The notes beneath the pieces were generated by a model, which searched no databases, was not told the origin of the DNA, and saw only the letters and a program-made list of their open reading frames with translations. A DNA stretch of 44,074 nucleotides from Paracoccus sp. (in: a-proteobacteria) (GTDB lineage Bacteria > Pseudomonadota > Alphaproteobacteria > Rhodobacterales > Rhodobacteraceae). The DNA is taken from contig NZ_JAUNPC010000015.1 in NCBI RefSeq assembly GCF_030536915.1, forward strand, positions 1-44,074, given 5' to 3'. Shown in pieces: positions 6,598-15,070 of the stretch. The translations under genes were made by a program, and so were the position numbers. Within the stretch, counting starts at the first letter, position 1; every line of letters begins with the position of its first letter.

Positions 6598-8130
6598 TCA
6601 GCGCCGCCGTCGGATGTTGGCGCGCAACTCGGCCGGGCTGATCGCGCCGGTCAGGAAGCTCAGCGCGAAATAACCCGCAGCCCCCCCGAAGACGAGGATG
6701 GCGAGGTCGGGGATGTCGCCCTCGCCGTCCTGCGCCAGCCAGCCGCGCAGCACCCACAGCCCCGCCGCCATCAGCGCCGAGGACAGTAGGATCCGCGGCG
6801 CCCGGGCGCGCAGCCGTCGGTCCAGCCGCGCCGACAGGCCCATGCCGCGCGTGCCCCGCCAGAGCTGCACGACCATGACCCAGGCGGCCACGGTCGTGCC
6901 CAGCGCGGCCGCCAGGAAGCCGATCAGCGGCATCAGCCCCACCGCCACGACCGCGTTCACGATCATCGAATGGACCGCGTAGCGGAAGGGTGTCCGCGTA
7001 TCCTCGCGCGCGAAATACAGCGGCTGCAGGATTTTCTGCAGGACAAAGGCGGGCAGGCCCAGGGCATAGACGACCAGCGCCCGCGCGGTCATCTGCGTGT
7101 CATGCGCGTCGAAGGCGCCGCGCTGGAACAGCGTGGCGACCATGGGCACCGCGATCACGGCGATGGCGAAGGCGGCGGGCAGCGTCAGGAACATCCCGAA
7201 CTCGGTCGCCCGCGACAGGGCCGACTGGCCGCCCGCATCGTCGCCCGCCCGCAGGCGGCGCGACAGTTCCGGCAGCAGCACGACCGCCACCGCCGCACCG
7301 ACCACCCCCAGCGGCAGTTGATACAGCCGGTCGGAATAGCTGAGCCAGCCGATCGCGCCCTCGAAGAAGGACCCGACCTGCCGCCCCACCAGCAGGTTCA
7401 CCTGCACGACGCCGCCTGCGAAGATCGCGGGCAGGGCGATCGACAGAAGCCGGCGCATGTCGGGGGTCAGCCTCGGCCTGCCGGGGACGAAGCGCCAGCC
7501 GGTGCGCGAGGCGTCCCACCAGACCAGCGCCAGTTGCGCCACCCCCGTGGCCGGCGTGGCCCAGGACAGCGTCAGCCCCAGGTCCCATCCCTGCCAGCGC
7601 CCCAGCAGCATGGCCAGGATGAACAGCAGGTTCAGCAGCACGGGCGCGGCCGCCGCGACCCCGAAGCGGCCATGGGCGTTCAGCACCCCCGAGATCATCG
7701 AGGCGAGCGAGATCAGCAGGATATAGGGAAACGTGATCCGCCCGTATTCCACGGCCAGGTCGAAGCGTTCGTCGCCCGCGAAGCCGGCCGCCATCAGCCA
7801 GACCAGCCCGGGCATCAGGATCATCGCGAGCGCCGAGAACACCGCCACCACGAACCCCAGCCCCGCGAAGGCATCGGCGGCGAAGCGCCGCGGCTCCTCG
7901 CCCGATTCCAGCTTCTTGGAAAACATCGGCACGAAGGCGGTGTTGAAGGCCCCTTCCGCGAAGAAGCGGCGGAACATGTTGGGCAGCGACAGGGCCACAA
8001 GGAAAGATTCGGCCTGCGCGCCGGTGCCCAGCCATGCCGCCATCAGGATATCGCGCACAAAGCCCGTCAGCCGGGACATGAAGGTCCAGAGGCCCACGGA
8101 GATGAACCCCCGCACCAGTCCGCCGCGCAT
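6598..8130 (-). CDS. murJ: Lipid II flippase MurJ (MviN)
   Basis: A 510-residue polytopic membrane protein of the MOP superfamily that moves lipid II across the inner membrane for peptidoglycan synthesis. The N terminus SRLTGFVRDILMAAWLGTG and FFAEGAFNTAFVPMF are signature MurJ segments, followed by about fourteen hydrophobic helices and QLPLGVVGAAVAVVLLPELS. The length is normal for the family. The start at 8130 (MRGGLVRGFISVG) is chosen because it begins just before helix 1; upstream in-frame codons lie inside glnD. The start follows the glnD stop by four bases, so the two are co-transcribed. The terminal dyads at 6551-6580 lie just past its stop. Confidence 0.96.
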   Translation of the reverse strand: MRGGLVRGFISVGLWTFMSRLTGFVRDILMAAWLGTGAQAESFLVALSLPNMFRRFFAEGAFNTAFVPMFSKKLESGEEPRRFAADAFAGLGFVVAVFSALAMILMPGLVWLMAAGFAGDERFDLAVEYGRITFPYILLISLASMISGVLNAHGRFGVAAAAPVLLNLLFILAMLLGRWQGWDLGLTLSWATPATGVAQLALVWWDASRTGWRFVPGRPRLTPDMRRLLSIALPAIFAGGVVQVNLLVGRQVGSFFEGAIGWLSYSDRLYQLPLGVVGAAVAVVLLPELSRRLRAGDDAGGQSALSRATEFGMFLTLPAAFAIAVIAVPMVATLFQRGAFDAHDTQMTARALVVYALGLPAFVLQKILQPLYFAREDTRTPFRYAVHSMIVNAVVAVGLMPLIGFLAAALGTTVAAWVMVVQLWRGTRGMGLSARLDRRLRARAPRILLSSALMAAGLWVLRGWLAQDGEGDIPDLAILVFGGAAGYFALSFLTGAISPAELRANIRRRR

Positions 8131-8134
8131 GAAT

Positions 8135-10927
8135 TCAGGCCTCCGCTCGTTCCGCGCCTTCGCGTATCGCCTGATGCAGCCTGCGTTCAAGGGCCTCTCG
8201 TTTCGCGGGCTGGGTCAGCTTCAGCCCGAAGGCGTCCTTGACGTAGAAGCTGTCCACCACCTGCGCGCCGTAGGTGGCGATCACGGCGCTGACGATCTGG
8301 ATGTGGTTCGCCGCCAGCGTCCGCGTCAGGTCATACAGCAGCCCCGGCCGGTCGCGGGTGTCCACCTGGATGATCGTGTGGATTTCCGATCCCTCGTTGT
8401 CGAAGGTGACATGGGTCGGGAAGCGGAAGGCGCGGTCGCGCTTTTTCGGCTTGTCGCGCTGGGTCAGGGCGTCGCGGGGCACGATCTCTCCAGCCAGCGT
8501 GCGGAAGATCATGCGCCGCAGTTGCGGCAGGCGGTCGGCGGCATAGGGCCGCCCCTCGGCATCCTGCACCCAGAACACGGCGGTCGCATAGCCGTCGCGC
8601 GTGGTATAGGTCCGCGCGTCCACCACGTTGGCGCCGACCAGCGCCAGGGCGCCGGCGAGGCGCGAGAACAGCCCCGGATGGTCGGCCATGACAAAGGCCG
8701 CGCGGGTGGCGTCCCGCCGCAGGTCGGGGTCGAGATCCATGCGGATCCCGTCGGCCGAGATGCCTTTCAGCAGCCGGGCGAAGACCTGCTGGGTGTCCGT
8801 GGGCAGGCCCTGCCAGTAGCTGTCGTAATGCCGCCTGGCCTCGGCGCGGATGTCGGCGGGCGCCCAGCCCTGCGCGGTCAGCAGGTGGCGCAGGCTGCGG
8901 CGCGCCTCGTCCACGCGCTGCTCGCGGTTGACGTCCTCGAGGCCATTTTCCAGCACGTCCGCCGTCAGCCGGTGCAGCTTGCGCAGCAGTTCCGCCTTCC
9001 AGTTGTTCCAGGTGGTCGGCCCCACGCCGCGGATGTCGCAGACCGTCAGCACCGCCAGCAGGTCCAGCCTGCTGCGGGATCGCACCGCCTTGGCGAAATC
9101 GCGCAGCGTGCGGGGGTCCGAGATGTCGCGCTTCTGCGCCACGTCCGACATCAGCAGGTGGTTGCGGATCAGCCATTCGACCAGTTCGATCCGGGCGGGG
9201 TCCAGTCCCAGCCGCTGGCACACCCGCCGGGCGATCTGCGCCCCGATGATCGAATGATCCTCGGGCCGTCCCTTGCCGATGTCGTGCAGCAGGGTGGCAA
9301 GATAGATCACCTTCCGGTCAAGCCTGCCCTCGGCCATGATGGCGCTGACGATGGGCAGGTCCTCGACCAGCTCGCCCCGTTCGATCTGCGCCAGCGCCGC
9401 CACGCATTGGATCAGGTGCTCGTCCACCGTGTAGTGGTGATAGACGTTGAACTGCATCATCGCGACGATGCGCTCGAACTCGGGGATATAGGCGCCCAGC
9501 ACGCCCAGCTCGTTCATGCGGCGCAGGGCGCGTTCGGGGTTCCCGTGCTTCAGCAGCAGGTCGAGGAAGATGCGCGCGGCCTCGGGGTCGGCGCGCATGG
9601 GGTCGTCGATGCGGTAAAGGTTCTGCGCCACCAGCCGCATCGCCTCGGGGTGGATCAGGATGCCGCTGCGGAGCGCCTCCTCGAAGACGCGCAGGATGTT
9701 CAGGGGATCGGCGAAGAAGCTGTCGGGATCGGCGATGGCAAGGCGCCCGGTCTCGACCCTGAAGCCCGCGGCGACCCTCGGCTTGCGGAACCGTTCCAGA
9801 AGCGGCGCGCGATACAGGTGGCGCTGTTCCAGCCCGGTCAGGAAGACGCGGGTCAGCTCGCCCACCTTCGTCGCGTGGCGGAAATAATCCTGCATGAAGA
9901 TCTCGACCCCGCGCCGCCCGCCCGCGTCGCGGTAGCCCATGCGCTCGGCCACCTCGATCTGCATGTCGAAGCTGAGCTTTTCCACGGCCCGGCCGGCGAC
10001 CAGATGCATGTGGCAGCGCACGGCCCACAGGAAATCCTCGGCCGCCCAGAAGGTCGTGTGCTCGGCGCGGGTGAAATGGCCGGCGTCCACCAGCTCGATC
10101 GCCCGGTCCACCTGGTGGATGTATTTCGCGATCCAGTAAAGCGTCTGCAGGTCCCGCAGCCCCCCCTTGCCTTCCTTGACATTGGGTTCCAGCACATAGC
10201 GCCGGCCGCCCTGCCGCCGGTGGCGCTCCTCGCGTTCTTCCAGCTTGGCCTCGATGAACTGGGGCACGCTGCGCTCGAACAGTTCCGGCCACAGCCGCTC
10301 GCGCAGGGTCTGTCCCAGCAGGGCGTCGCCGCAGACCAGCCGGTGTTCCAGCAGGCTGGTGCGGATGGTCATGTCGGCTTCCGCCAGCCGGATGCATTCG
10401 TCGACCGATCGCGTGGCCTGCCCGACCTTCAGCTTGAGGTCCCACAGCATGTAGAGCATCGATTCGATGACGCTCTCGATCCAGCCGGTGGGTTTCCAGG
10501 GCAGCAGGAACAGCAGGTCCACGTCGGAATGGGGCGCCATCTCGCCGCGCCCGTAGCCGCCGACGGCCAGCACCGCCAGCCGCTCGCCCTCGGTCGGCGC
10601 AAGGTTCGGATGCAGGCGGACGGTGGCGACATGGTGAATGGCGCGGACGGTGGCATCGGTCAGTTGCGCGATGGCGCGGACCGTCTCGCGCCCCTTGCGG
10701 GGGTGGCTGGCAAGGCCCGCGACGATGTCGGCCATCGCCTCGGCGCGGGCGGTGGACAGCAGCGCCACGGTGCGGGCGCGGATCTCGCGCGGGTCGGTCA
10801 GCCCGTGCAGCGCGGCGTCGAGCCCCGCGATCGCGGATTCGCTGTCAAACAACGGATGCGCCCCGGGCAGGGCCGGGGCGCTCTGGATCGGCTGGACGGG
10901 GGCGCCGTCCTCGTCGGATCGGATCAA
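8135..10927 (-). CDS. glnD: Bifunctional PII uridylyltransferase/uridylyl-removing enzyme
   Basis: A 930-residue nitrogen sensor that uridylylates PII proteins when glutamine is low and removes the UMP when it is high. Domains in order: a nucleotidyltransferase domain with GGYGRGEM at 123-130 and the DVD metal site at 135-137; an HD hydrolase domain with LLHDIGKGRPEDHS near residue 550; and two C-terminal ACT domains near 746 (ADHPGLFSRLAGAL) and 856 (RDRPGLLYDLTRTL) that sense glutamine. All active-site segments are intact and the length is typical. It starts two bases after the upstream lipoprotein gene stop and is followed after four bases by murJ, so all three form one operon. No glnB or glnA is in the window. 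Confidence 0.97.
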   Translation of the reverse strand: MIRSDEDGAPVQPIQSAPALPGAHPLFDSESAIAGLDAALHGLTDPREIRARTVALLSTARAEAMADIVAGLASHPRKGRETVRAIAQLTDATVRAIHHVATVRLHPNLAPTEGERLAVLAVGGYGRGEMAPHSDVDLLFLLPWKPTGWIESVIESMLYMLWDLKLKVGQATRSVDECIRLAEADMTIRTSLLEHRLVCGDALLGQTLRERLWPELFERSVPQFIEAKLEEREERHRRQGGRRYVLEPNVKEGKGGLRDLQTLYWIAKYIHQVDRAIELVDAGHFTRAEHTTFWAAEDFLWAVRCHMHLVAGRAVEKLSFDMQIEVAERMGYRDAGGRRGVEIFMQDYFRHATKVGELTRVFLTGLEQRHLYRAPLLERFRKPRVAAGFRVETGRLAIADPDSFFADPLNILRVFEEALRSGILIHPEAMRLVAQNLYRIDDPMRADPEAARIFLDLLLKHGNPERALRRMNELGVLGAYIPEFERIVAMMQFNVYHHYTVDEHLIQCVAALAQIERGELVEDLPIVSAIMAEGRLDRKVIYLATLLHDIGKGRPEDHSIIGAQIARRVCQRLGLDPARIELVEWLIRNHLLMSDVAQKRDISDPRTLRDFAKAVRSRSRLDLLAVLTVCDIRGVGPTTWNNWKAELLRKLHRLTADVLENGLEDVNREQRVDEARRSLRHLLTAQGWAPADIRAEARRHYDSYWQGLPTDTQQVFARLLKGISADGIRMDLDPDLRRDATRAAFVMADHPGLFSRLAGALALVGANVVDARTYTTRDGYATAVFWVQDAEGRPYAADRLPQLRRMIFRTLAGEIVPRDALTQRDKPKKRDRAFRFPTHVTFDNEGSEIHTIIQVDTRDRPGLLYDLTRTLAANHIQIVSAVIATYGAQVVDSFYVKDAFGLKLTQPAKREALERRLHQAIREGAERAEA

Positions 10928-10929
10928 GA

Positions 10930-12129
10930 TCAGAAACCGGCGCCGCGGAAGCTGCGGCTGGGCGGGTCGATGATGACAAGCTGCCCGTTCCGCAGGGTGG
11001 CGACCGCAAGCTGGCGCTGGTTGCCGCCGTCGGGCAGCAGGCGGAAGGCGCCCTGGATGCCGGCGAATCCGCTGCCGCGGGTCAGCCCGGCGGTGGTCAC
11101 GGCATCGCGCCGCCTGGCCCGGACCTGCGCCGCGATGGCCGAGACGCCGTCATAGGCCAAAGTCGCGAATTCATGCGGCTGCTCGCCGAAGGCGGCGCGG
11201 TAGCGGGCGTTGAACTCGGCGATGCGGGGCAGGTCGGGGACCGCGAACCAGCCGTTCTGCAACTGCGGCAGGCGGGCGCGATCAGACGGGATGTCCCAGC
11301 GGGTCAGGCCCATCAGCTGGATCGACTGCCCGCTCAGGCCCACATCCGCCAGCGCGCCGGTGATCTCGGGCAGGACGGCCACGTTGTTGCCGGTCAGGAA
11401 GATCGCCTGCGCCTGGTTGGCGGCGGCCGCCCGGGCGATGGTGGGGGCGATGCGGTCCATCTCGGCCCGCGTCGGACCGTGGCCGGTCTTTCCGACGGTG
11501 GTCGCGCGGTTGCGGGCGATGGCGCCCTCGATGGCATTGCCGCCGATCTGGCCTGCGACATCCGTTTCATGGACGATCAGGAACCGGCTGAGGCCCCGGT
11601 CCACGCCATAGGAAACCAGCCGGTTGGCGGTGTTCGCAAAGGTGTTGCCCAGCACGAACAGGTTGCCGCCCGCGATGTCGGCGTTGTTCGAGAATGACAG
11701 GACGTTCACCCGCCCCTGCACCGCATTGCCGACCGCGTTGGCCGATTCCGCGTGCAGCGGCCCGACGATGACCTTGGCGCCGTCGCTGACGGCGCGGTTG
11801 GCTTCCTGCACCGCGCGGGCCGCGTCGTCGCCGCTTTCATAGACCCGCAGGTCGATGCGGGCGCCCTGCGCGTCGGCGACCGCCATGCGTGCCGCATTTG
11901 CCATCGACCGCGCCATGTAGTCGTAGTTCGGATCGCCCGAGCCGCCCGGCACCAGCAGCGCCACCTGCACCGGCTGCGAGGGGTCGATGACCGGGCCGGT
12001 CTGCGGCCCCGAGGCCTGCTGCTGCACGGGCTCGCAGGCGGCCAGCGCCAGTGCCGAGACCAGCGCCGCCACGCGCATCAGGGGGCGGCGCCAGGACGCC
12101 GGGTCGAGCCGCAGGGGGATTGAGGCCAT
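10930..12129 (-). CDS. LpoA-like penicillin-binding protein activator (lipoprotein, type-1 periplasmic-binding fold)
   Basis: A 399-residue predicted lipoprotein. The signal peptide ends in LALAACEP with the lipobox Cys at residue 32; the Met at residue 18 is a possible alternative start that would give a shorter signal. The rest is a periplasmic-binding-protein type I fold (VQVALLVPGGSGD; VIVGPLHAESANAV; FATLAYDGVSAIAA), matching the C-terminal half of E. coli LpoA without its N-terminal TPR part, as is usual in alphaproteobacteria. LpoA activates the bifunctional synthase PBP1A; a similar role here is inference, and a branched-chain amino-acid binding protein is the alternative. AAGGGA lies seven bases before the start. 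It heads the operon with glnD and murJ and is divergent from rsmI. Confidence 0.82.
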   Translation of the reverse strand: MASIPLRLDPASWRRPLMRVAALVSALALAACEPVQQQASGPQTGPVIDPSQPVQVALLVPGGSGDPNYDYMARSMANAARMAVADAQGARIDLRVYESGDDAARAVQEANRAVSDGAKVIVGPLHAESANAVGNAVQGRVNVLSFSNNADIAGGNLFVLGNTFANTANRLVSYGVDRGLSRFLIVHETDVAGQIGGNAIEGAIARNRATTVGKTGHGPTRAEMDRIAPTIARAAAANQAQAIFLTGNNVAVLPEITGALADVGLSGQSIQLMGLTRWDIPSDRARLPQLQNGWFAVPDLPRIAEFNARYRAAFGEQPHEFATLAYDGVSAIAAQVRARRRDAVTTAGLTRGSGFAGIQGAFRLLPDGGNQRQLAVATLRNGQLVIIDPPSRSFRGAGF

Positions 12130-12228
12130 CGGGTGATTCCCTTGTTCTGGAATGCCGGTTCGGGCGGAAGGGTAGCCACAGACGGCGCGGCGTGGCAACC
12201 TGACGCCCCGGGTGACGAAAGGCCGTTG

Positions 12229-13185
12229 ATGCGCGAAGACGAACGATCCGGCCGCCACGAGGCGGCGCCCGCCGGGGCCGAGCCTGCGCGCGTCCTTGCG
12301 GCCTCGGTCCTCGCCGCAGGGCTCGATCCGGGGCTTTACCTTGTCGCGACGCCCATCGGCGCGGCACGCGACATCACGCTGCGGGCGCTGGACGTGCTGA
12401 ACGCCGCCGACCTGCTGGCGGCCGAGGACACCCGCACCCTGCGCCACCTGATGTCGATCCATGGCATCCCGCTGCGCGGGCGGCGCATCCTTGCCTATCA
12501 CGACCACAATGCCGACCGCGCCCGCCCCGCGATCCTGTCGGCGATCGCCGGGGGGCAGTCGGTCGCCTATTGCTCGGACGCGGGCACGCCGCTGGTGGCC
12601 GATCCCGGCTTCCGCCTGTCGCGCGACGTGGCGGGGGCAGGGGGGCGGGTCCATGCCGTCCCCGGCGCCTCGGCCCTGCTGGCGGCGCTGACGGTGGCGG
12701 GGCTGCCGACGGACCGCTTCCTTTTCGCGGGCTTCGCGCCGTCGCAGAAGGGCGCGCGGCGGCGCTGGCTGGAACGGCAGGCAAGGCTGGACGCGACGGT
12801 GGTGATCTTTGAAAGCCCCCGGCGCGTTAAGGACATGTTGAGAGATCTCTGCGAGATCGACGGGGACCGTGATATCGCGGTCTGCAGGGAACTGACCAAG
12901 AAGTTCGAGGAAGTGCTGCGCGGCCCGGCCCGTTCCGTGATGGGAATGATCCCCGACGAGGGACTGCGGGGCGAGATCGTGGTGGTCATGGCGCCGGGCG
13001 GCGAGGTGGCGGCGGATGACGAGGCGGTCCGTGCCGCGCTTTCCGGTCGGCTGGGCCGGATGACCATGCGGGACGCGGCCGCCGAGGTGGCGGCGGCGGT
13101 CGGCCGCCCGCGCAAGGATGTGTATCGCATGGCCCTGGCCATGCAGGAGGAACGGGACGATGACGGTGCTGATGCCGTGGATTGA
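12229..13185 (+). CDS. rsmI: 16S rRNA (cytidine-1402 2'-O)-methyltransferase RsmI
   Basis: A 318-residue SAM-dependent methyltransferase of the tetrapyrrole-methylase fold that modifies C1402 in the ribosomal decoding centre. Family segments are GLYLVATPIGAARDIT at 35-50, the AAEDTRTLRHLM motif, CSDAGTPLVADPG and FESPRRVKDML. The usual TPIGN Asn is Ala here, a minor change. About 30 residues precede the first strand, a longer tail than in E. coli. ATG 12229 is preceded by AAAGG. It is divergent from the lipoprotein gene (99 bases between starts) and overlaps yraN by 26 bases, a conserved pairing. Confidence 0.95.
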   Translation: MREDERSGRHEAAPAGAEPARVLAASVLAAGLDPGLYLVATPIGAARDITLRALDVLNAADLLAAEDTRTLRHLMSIHGIPLRGRRILAYHDHNADRARPAILSAIAGGQSVAYCSDAGTPLVADPGFRLSRDVAGAGGRVHAVPGASALLAALTVAGLPTDRFLFAGFAPSQKGARRRWLERQARLDATVVIFESPRRVKDMLRDLCEIDGDRDIAVCRELTKKFEEVLRGPARSVMGMIPDEGLRGEIVVVMAPGGEVAADDEAVRAALSGRLGRMTMRDAAAEVAAAVGRPRKDVYRMALAMQEERDDDGADAVD

Positions 13186-13579
13186 TGCCGCAAGGCCGCG
13201 TCGTTCCTCTCGGGGCCGTGTCGCGCGAGGGATTGCCGCCCATGCAAGCGGACATGCTGCCGAGCGGCTGGTGGCCGCGCGCTACGCCGAGCGCGGCTGC
13301 GCGATCCTGGAACACTGCTGGCGCAGCCCCGCGGGAGAGGTTGACCTGATCCTGCGGGATGGGGAAACCATTGTCTTCGTCGAGGTCAAGAAATCTGAAA
13401 CCCATGACATCGCCGCCCAGCGCATCTCGCGCCGGCAGATGGACCGGATCTGCCGGGCGGCGCTGCTGTATTCCGACCGCCTGCCCGGCGGATCGCTGAC
13501 CGAGATGCGCTTCGACGCGGCGCTGGTGGATGGCTCGGGCCGGGTCGAGATCGTGGAAAACGCCTTCGGCCTGAACTGA
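13160..13579 (+). CDS. YraN family (UPF0102) nuclease-fold protein
   Basis: A 139-residue protein. [20 protein letters not shown] near residues 70-90 is the PD-(D/E)XK-like core of the YraN family (E/D-x-D ... E-x-K), which resembles Holliday-junction resolvases; no activity has been settled for it to my knowledge. The start at 13160 has AGGAGG ten bases upstream, inside the rsmI 3' end; an ATG four codons later is possible. The 26-base overlap with rsmI in another frame is characteristic of this gene pair and implies coupled translation. The N terminus is rich in Arg. gshB follows after 70 bases containing a hairpin. Confidence 0.85.
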   Translation: MTVLMPWIDAARPRRSSRGRVARGIAAHASGHAAERLVAARYAERGCAILEHCWRSPAGEVDLILRDGETIVFVEVKKSETHDIAAQRISRRQMDRICRAALLYSDRLPGGSLTEMRFDAALVDGSGRVEIVENAFGLN

Positions 13580-13592
13580 CCCCCCGCTTGCA

Positions 13593-13623
13593 TCGCCCGG
13601 ACGCCCGCGCCAGAACCGGGCGA
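13593..13623 (+). terminator. Hairpin after yraN, possible weak terminator
   Basis: TCGCCCGG (13593-13600) pairs perfectly with CCGGGCGA (13616-13623) across a 15-base loop, 14 bases after the yraN stop and 27 bases before gshB. It has no T-run, so it may attenuate rather than end transcription. Confidence 0.38.
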
Positions 13624-13649
13624 GTTCAACCCAAGCCCCGGAGCCGACG

Positions 13650-14606
13650 ATGCCCCTCAAGGTCGCCCTGCAGATGGACCCGATCGAGAATGTCTCGATC
13701 TCGGCCGACTCGACGTTCCGGATCGGGCTGGAGGCCGAGGCGCGGGGCCACAGCCTGTTCCAGTACACGCCCGATGCGCTGATCTTCGACGAAGGGCGGC
13801 TGTCCGCGCGCGGCCGCGACGTGACCCTGCGGCGGGAACAGGGCAACCATGTCAGCTTCGGGGAATGGCGGACCGCCGATCTGACCGAATTCGATGTCCT
13901 CTGGCTGCGCCAGGACCCGCCCTTCGACATGGGCTATGTCACGACGACGCATCTTCTGGACCGCATCCACCCGGATGTGCTGGTGGTGAACGATCCGTTC
14001 TGGGTCAGGAACTCGCCCGAAAAGCTGTTCGTGCTGGATTTCCCCGACCTGACGCCCCCCACCATGATCGCCCGCGACGTCGAGGCGATCCGCGCCTTCC
14101 GCCAGCGCCACGATGAAATCATCATCAAGCCCCTTTACGGCAATGGCGGGGCGGGGGTGTTCCATCTGCCGCAGGCCGACGCCAACCTTTCGGCGCTGCT
14201 GGAGCTGTTCGGCGGCCTCAGCCGCGAGCCGGTGATCGTGCAGAAATACCTGCCCGCCGTGGTCAAGGGCGACAAGCGCGTGATCCTCGTGGACGGGGAA
14301 CCGGTCGGCGCCATCAACCGCATCCCGGCCGAGGGCGAGGCACGATCCAACATGCATGTCGGCGGCCGCCCCGAGAAGGTGGACCTGACACAGCGCGAAC
14401 GCGAGATCTGCGCCGCCATCGGCCCGGTCCTGCGGGAAAAGGGGCTGATCTTCGTCGGCATCGACGTGATCGACGGCTGGCTGACCGAGATCAACGTGAC
14501 CTCGCCCACGGGCATCCAGGAACTCGAACGCTTCGACGGCATCAACGCCGCCGCCCTGATCTGGGAAGCGATCGAGCGCCGCCGCGCCGCTGCGCGGCAA
14601 GACTGA
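13650..14606 (+). CDS. gshB: Glutathione synthetase
   Basis: A 318-residue ATP-grasp ligase that joins gamma-glutamylcysteine and glycine to make glutathione in the cytosol. The N-terminal substrate domain begins [20 protein letters not shown]; the ATP-grasp core includes [14 protein letters not shown], the metal and nucleotide region [18 protein letters not shown], and the terminal [13 protein letters not shown] signature of the GshB family. The length equals that of E. coli GshB (about 316). The start at ATG 13650 has GGAG seven bases upstream. The order rsmI-yraN-gshB is commonly conserved in alphaproteobacteria. gshA is not in the window. Confidence 0.97.
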   Translation: MPLKVALQMDPIENVSISADSTFRIGLEAEARGHSLFQYTPDALIFDEGRLSARGRDVTLRREQGNHVSFGEWRTADLTEFDVLWLRQDPPFDMGYVTTTHLLDRIHPDVLVVNDPFWVRNSPEKLFVLDFPDLTPPTMIARDVEAIRAFRQRHDEIIIKPLYGNGGAGVFHLPQADANLSALLELFGGLSREPVIVQKYLPAVVKGDKRVILVDGEPVGAINRIPAEGEARSNMHVGGRPEKVDLTQREREICAAIGPVLREKGLIFVGIDVIDGWLTEINVTSPTGIQELERFDGINAAALIWEAIERRRAAARQD

Positions 14607-14632
14607 TGGCTCGTCGGTCAGGAATGCGGACC

Positions 14633-14656
14633 GGCCGTGCGATCATCGGCACGGCC
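14633..14656 (+). terminator. Hairpin downstream of gshB
   Basis: GGCCGTGC (14633-14640) and GCACGGCC (14649-14656) form a perfect 8-bp stem with an 8-base loop, 27 bases past the gshB stop. There is no T-tract, so this is a probable transcript-end structure rather than a textbook Rho-independent terminator. Confidence 0.5.
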
Positions 14657-15014
14657 TCCGGTTCGGCCGGCCGCGATCAACGGGAAGGCATCCGGAAGTA
14701 TCGGCGCTCTGCCGATGACGCTGCCTGATCCGAAAGGCAACAACGGTCGCGGCGCCATTGCTCCGCGCTGTTCGAGCGGGCGGTTGCCGCCACGGGCGCG
14801 ATAGCATGCCCTGACGGCTTTCTGCCCGGCCGTGTTATCGTGCTGGGCGCAAGGTCAGCAGCGCGTGGATGGCAGGACCCATGACGGCCGACGTGAGCTT
14901 CATGCGAAAGGCTGGTCATCACCCGTCACGTCCATGCCCGCCCCTCACGCGGCATCGGGATTGCGGGGGCAGCGCCTTTGCTTTGCGGGCCATTCCTGCC
15001 GATCCGTTTTGGCC

Positions 15015-15030
15015 TTAACCATTCCTAAAG
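15015..15030 (+). promoter_or_regulatory. CtrA-like element upstream of comM (imperfect)
   Basis: TTAA at 15015-15018, then seven bases, then TAAAG at 15026-15030, against the CtrA consensus TTAA-N7-TTAAC: seven of nine fixed bases match. It lies 41 bases before the comM start. TTAA is rare in this GC-rich sequence, and comM is reported to be CtrA-dependent in Rhodobacter capsulatus, where it serves recipients of the gene transfer agent. Confidence 0.35.
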
Positions 15031-15070
15031 GCTTTGGCCCTAAGCCGGTCGCGAACCGGACGGAGGGCAA

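Larger units (their letters stand above)
14607..15070. other. Gene-free stretch between gshB and comM
   Basis: No convincing coding frame is present. The longest candidate, 81 codons on the minus strand (14677-14922), lacks a Shine-Dalgarno and any recognisable family feature. The stretch contains an 8-bp-stem hairpin near gshB, a short hairpin ATCGGC-GCTCT-GCCGAT at 14700-14716, and a CtrA-like element near comM. A small RNA or degraded gene cannot be excluded by eye. Confidence 0.6.

Noticed and set aside
7733-11155. An 1140-codon open frame on the plus strand
   Set aside because: It lies opposite murJ, glnD and the lipoprotein gene, has biased Arg/His/Gln-rich composition and no family motifs; long antisense frames are common in GC-rich coding DNA.
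12144-12161. GTTC repeat in the lipoprotein-rsmI gap as a LexA site
   Set aside because: The two GTTC units are ten bases apart, not seven, so it does not fit the operator.
14677-14922. An 81-codon minus-strand frame in the gshB-comM gap
   Set aside because: No Shine-Dalgarno, no recognisable family, Arg/Ser-rich; considered a possible transposase remnant but no diagnostic motif was found.
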